Assembly: GCF_006912135.1 (NCBI RefSeq)
Contig: NZ_VIRS01000008.1
Coordinates: 204,206-268,205, forward strand
Direction of reading: 5' to 3'
DNA length: 64,000 bases
Source: Cryptosporangium phraense
GTDB lineage: Bacteria > Actinomycetota > Actinomycetes > Mycobacteriales > Cryptosporangiaceae
The position numbers and the translations under genes are program-made. Positions 61,704-64,000 of the stretch are shown here, in pieces. The notes beneath the pieces were generated by a model. The model did not search any database and was not told the DNA's origin. It saw only the letters and a program-made list of their open reading frames with translations. Position 1 is the stretch's first letter. Every line of letters begins with the position of its first letter.

Positions 61704-62747
61704 ATGGCGTCCAGAGCAACGTCTCCGGCGGTCGAGGTCCCGGTGGGCGACCGCGTCGTCCGCATCAGCAACCCCGATCGGGTGTACTTCGACGACCCGC
61801 ACGTGACCAAGCTCGACATCGTCAAGTACTACCTCTCGGTCGGCGAGGGCATCGTCCGGGCGCTGCGCGAGCGCCCGTGCATGCTGCATCGCTATCCCGA
61901 CGGGGTGTATTCCGCCGAGGGCGTCGAGGGCGAGAAGATCTACCAGAAGCGCCTGCCGCGCGGGGCCCCCGAGTGGGTCGAGAGCGTGCAGGTGAAGTTC
62001 CCGTCCGGACGCAGCGCGGACGAGCTGTGCGTCACCGAGCTGGCCTCGGTGGCCTGGGCGGTCCAGATGTCGACGGTGGAATTCCACCCCTGGCACTCCC
62101 GCCGGGCCAACACCGAGCAGCCCGACGAGCTGCGCATCGACCTCGACCCGCAGCCCGGCACCGGCCTGGCCGAGGCCCGGACGGTCGGCGGCGTCGTCCA
62201 CGAGATGCTCGACGAGCTGGGCTGGGCCGGCTGGCCCAAGACGTCCGGCAACCGCGGGATCCACATCTACGTGCGGATCCGGCCCGACTGGACGTTCACC
62301 GAGGTCCGCCGGGCCGCGCTGGCCTTCGCCCGCGAGGTCGAGCGGCGCGTCCCGCAGCTCGCGACCACCGCGTGGTGGAAGGAGGAGCGCGGCGAGAAGA
62401 TCTTCGTCGACTTCAACCAGAACGCCCGCGATCGGACGATCGCCAGCGCCTACAGCCTCCGGGGCCGGTCGGGTGCACTGGTTTCCGCTCCGATCACCTG
62501 GGACGAATTGGTGGACGTCGAGAGCGAGGACTTCACGATCCGTACGGTGCCACCGCGCTTCGCCGAGCTGGGCGACCTGCACGCGGGCATCGACGACGTC
62601 GCGGTGGGCATCGAGCCGCTGCTGGAGTGGTCGGAGCGGGACGCGCGCGACCTCGACCTGGGCGACGCCCCGTATCCGCCCAACTATCCGAAGATGGAAG
62701 GCGAGCCGATGCGGGTGCAGCCGAGTAGGGCGCGCAAGCCGGGGTAG
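61704..62747 (+). CDS. Stand-alone LigD-type polymerase domain (bacterial prim-pol)
   Basis: 347 residues. A primase-polymerase of the archaeo-eukaryotic primase superfamily, as in the polymerase part of ligase D. Metal Asp residues are D146 and D148 in ELRIDLDPQPG, with the third Asp in FVDFNQNARDRTIAS, and SGNRGIHIYVRI is the nucleotide-binding segment. No ligase or nuclease domain is fused, and no Ku or ligase gene is nearby, so it resembles the free mycobacterial prim-pols that act in repair. ATG 61704 begins the conserved protein; there is no Shine-Dalgarno. Confidence 0.93.
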   Translation: MASRATSPAVEVPVGDRVVRISNPDRVYFDDPHVTKLDIVKYYLSVGEGIVRALRERPCMLHRYPDGVYSAEGVEGEKIYQKRLPRGAPEWVESVQVKFPSGRSADELCVTELASVAWAVQMSTVEFHPWHSRRANTEQPDELRIDLDPQPGTGLAEARTVGGVVHEMLDELGWAGWPKTSGNRGIHIYVRIRPDWTFTEVRRAALAFAREVERRVPQLATTAWWKEERGEKIFVDFNQNARDRTIASAYSLRGRSGALVSAPITWDELVDVESEDFTIRTVPPRFAELGDLHAGIDDVAVGIEPLLEWSERDARDLDLGDAPYPPNYPKMEGEPMRVQPSRARKPG

Positions 62748-62856
62748 GCGGTTGCTTCTGGGCCGGAGCAGGTTGCTTTCCGGGCCGGGGTAGTGACGCG
62801 GGCCACAGTCGCAGGTCATGCTCAGTGGGTCCGCGATCCGACTCGAGGAGGCGCGC

Positions 62857-63594
62857 ATGCCCGAACAGGGCCGAACCCAATTCTCCCGGCCGCAGCGAAC
62901 CCTTTCTCCGCACAGCCACCCGCAGTCCGCGGCCCCGGCTGCCGACGTGAAGGAGCGGGTCGCCGAGGTAGTGGTGCGGGTCAGCGACGCGGAGCTGGGC
63001 GGTGCGCTCGGACGCCCGGACTCACCGCGCGGGGTGGTGCTGTTCGCGCACGGGTCGGGGAGTTCCCGGCACAGCCCGCGCAATCGTCAGGTCGCCAAGG
63101 CGCTGTACCGGGCCGGGTTCGCGGTGGTGCTCGTCGATCTGTTCACGGCCGACGAGGCGCAGGAGGATCAGCGCACCGGCCGGGTGCGGTTCGACATCGA
63201 TCTGCTGGCCCGCCGGGTCGACGACGCGGTCGGCTGGCTGGCCGAGTACCCGGAGACCGAGGGGTTGCCGATCGGGCTGTTCGGGGCCAGCACCGGGGCG
63301 GCCGGCGCGCTGGCGGCCGCGGCCCAGCGCCCGGAGTCGGTGAAGGCCGTCGTGTCGCGGGGTGGCCGGCCGGATCTGGCCAGCAGTTGGCTGCCGACCG
63401 TGGCGGCGCCGACGTTGCTGGTGGTGGGGGCTCTGGATCACCCGGTGCTGGAGCTGAACCGGCAGGCGTCGGATGCTCTGGGTGGGTTGGCGCGGGTGGA
63501 GGTGGTGCCGGGTGCGACGCATTTGTTCGAGGAGCCGGGGTGCCTCGATCAGGTCGCGTCCTTGACCGCGGCGTGGTTCACGAACCACCTGTAG
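62857..63594 (+). CDS. Dienelactone hydrolase-like alpha/beta hydrolase
   Basis: 245 residues. Oxyanion region FAHGSGSSRHSPRNRQVA, nucleophile GLFGASTGAAGAL (Ser), acid VVGALDHPV (Asp) and His in PGATHLFEEPG make a full triad. The first 40 residues are a disordered tail. GAGGAGG lies directly ahead of ATG 62857; ATG 62818 in the same frame has no such site. In other actinobacteria this type is often fused to or beside a phosphoribosyltransferase domain, which is not seen here. Substrate unknown. Confidence 0.87.
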   Translation: MPEQGRTQFSRPQRTLSPHSHPQSAAPAADVKERVAEVVVRVSDAELGGALGRPDSPRGVVLFAHGSGSSRHSPRNRQVAKALYRAGFAVVLVDLFTADEAQEDQRTGRVRFDIDLLARRVDDAVGWLAEYPETEGLPIGLFGASTGAAGALAAAAQRPESVKAVVSRGGRPDLASSWLPTVAAPTLLVVGALDHPVLELNRQASDALGGLARVEVVPGATHLFEEPGCLDQVASLTAAWFTNHL

Positions 63595-64000
63595 GCCCTG
63601 TCGGGCACGGACCTGGTTCACGCCCGCGGTGGTGATGCCGGAGCGGCCTGCCCTCGGCCCGCCGCCGCGGCCGACGCCGGCCGGCGCCTTGCCCTGCGGC
63701 GGCCGGCCCTCGGGAAGGGTCCGCGGGTCTGACCTGATTCGAAGGCGGGCCGGACGCGGCTCCACCTCGCCCGCGCCCGGCGCCGCCGTCCGCGTCAGCG
63801 GCGGAGCCGGCGATCCACAGTCCCCGACCGCGGGATCCGTGTCCGCCACCTCAGCACCCTGCCGAGCGGGCGCCGCCGTGGTCGCCCGAGGCCCGCGGCA
63901 TGCGGGCCGGCCGCGCCGGGGCGCGCCGGTCTGGCCAGCCGGCCCCCGGCGTCCGACCCGAGCCCTACAGCAGCACCGCACCGTCGAGCGCCATCGCGCA
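63595..64000. other. Intergenic to right edge
   Basis: 406 bp, very GC-rich. GGCCCGCCGCCGC (63656-63668) can pair with GCGGCGGCCGGCC (63696-63708), a long hairpin that may end the hydrolase transcript. At the extreme right, the minus strand reads MALDGAVLL then a TAG (63965-63967), open to the window edge; this could be the C-terminus of a gene beyond the window but is too short to call. No other feature seen. Confidence 0.4.

Noticed and set aside
62750..62788. Two imperfect copies of GGTTGCTT...GGGCCGG
   Set aside because: Only two diverged copies in a short gap; likely chance or local slippage with no further sign of function.
63965..64000. Partial minus-strand gene at the right edge
   Set aside because: Only eleven codons and a stop are visible; too short to support a gene call.

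Overview
The window is chromosomal DNA from a high-GC actinomycete. The evidence is a GC content above 70% by eye, frequent GTG and TTG starts, ATGA/GTGA stop-start overlaps, and gene orders typical of Actinomycetota: uvrC-rapZ-yvcK-whiA followed by gap-pgk-tpiA; a pimB'-fadD-SRPBCC-ArsA-glkA-plsC-macS-macR block; and fadB-fadA, rnd, DUF3000, hemE, a porphyrinogen oxidase and hemQ. A sporulating, non-mycobacterial lineage (Cryptosporangium/Frankia/Micromonosporaceae-like) would fit, but genus is not fixed by what is visible. I saw no rRNA, tRNA, CRISPR array, prophage or intact insertion sequence.

Layout. 1-3204: a DEDDh exonuclease/GIY-YIG protein running off the left edge, a coiled-coil NYN ribonuclease-like protein and a small Cys-rich protein. 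3205-4838: a 1.6-kb gene-poor tract with G-runs, a long imperfect inverted repeat and a 19-bp minisatellite. 4839-21100: membrane protease, PimB'-like mannosyltransferase, a two-component system, acyl-CoA ligase, metallophosphoesterase-SRPBCC-ArsA-DUF5304-like-glucokinase-EEP cluster, esterase, acyltransferase and MacS/MacR. 21064-25792: a giant zinc-ribbon/adenylate cyclase/AAA regulator and a Crp-family regulator, a plausible cAMP signalling pair.

25980-31056: uvrC-rapZ-yvcK-whiA. 31057-32147: a structured leader resembling the SAM-riboswitch superfamily, ahead of two flavin reductase genes. 32170-34461: an unusual Hsp70-ATPase/transmembrane/WD40 fusion. 34570-38218: gap-pgk-tpiA-thiN. 38215-41690: a four-gene ABC exporter operon. 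41953-43182: two Uma2-type nuclease paralogues. 43387-46679: fatty-acid beta-oxidation. 46913-48292: a ZTP riboswitch and glyA. 48332-56898: RNase D, two Pro-rich membrane proteins, DUF3000 and haem genes whose HemQ implies the coproporphyrin-dependent route. 56934-63594: msrB, a secreted NucH-like nuclease with a degraded active site, a cyclopropane synthase-like methyltransferase, a stand-alone LigD-type polymerase and a hydrolase.

Most genes are core or near-core. The best candidates for something undescribed are the 31070-31154 leader, the Hsp70-WD40 fusion, the repeat tract at 3205-4838, the short inverted-repeat element at 41761-41850 and the altered NucH-like protein.
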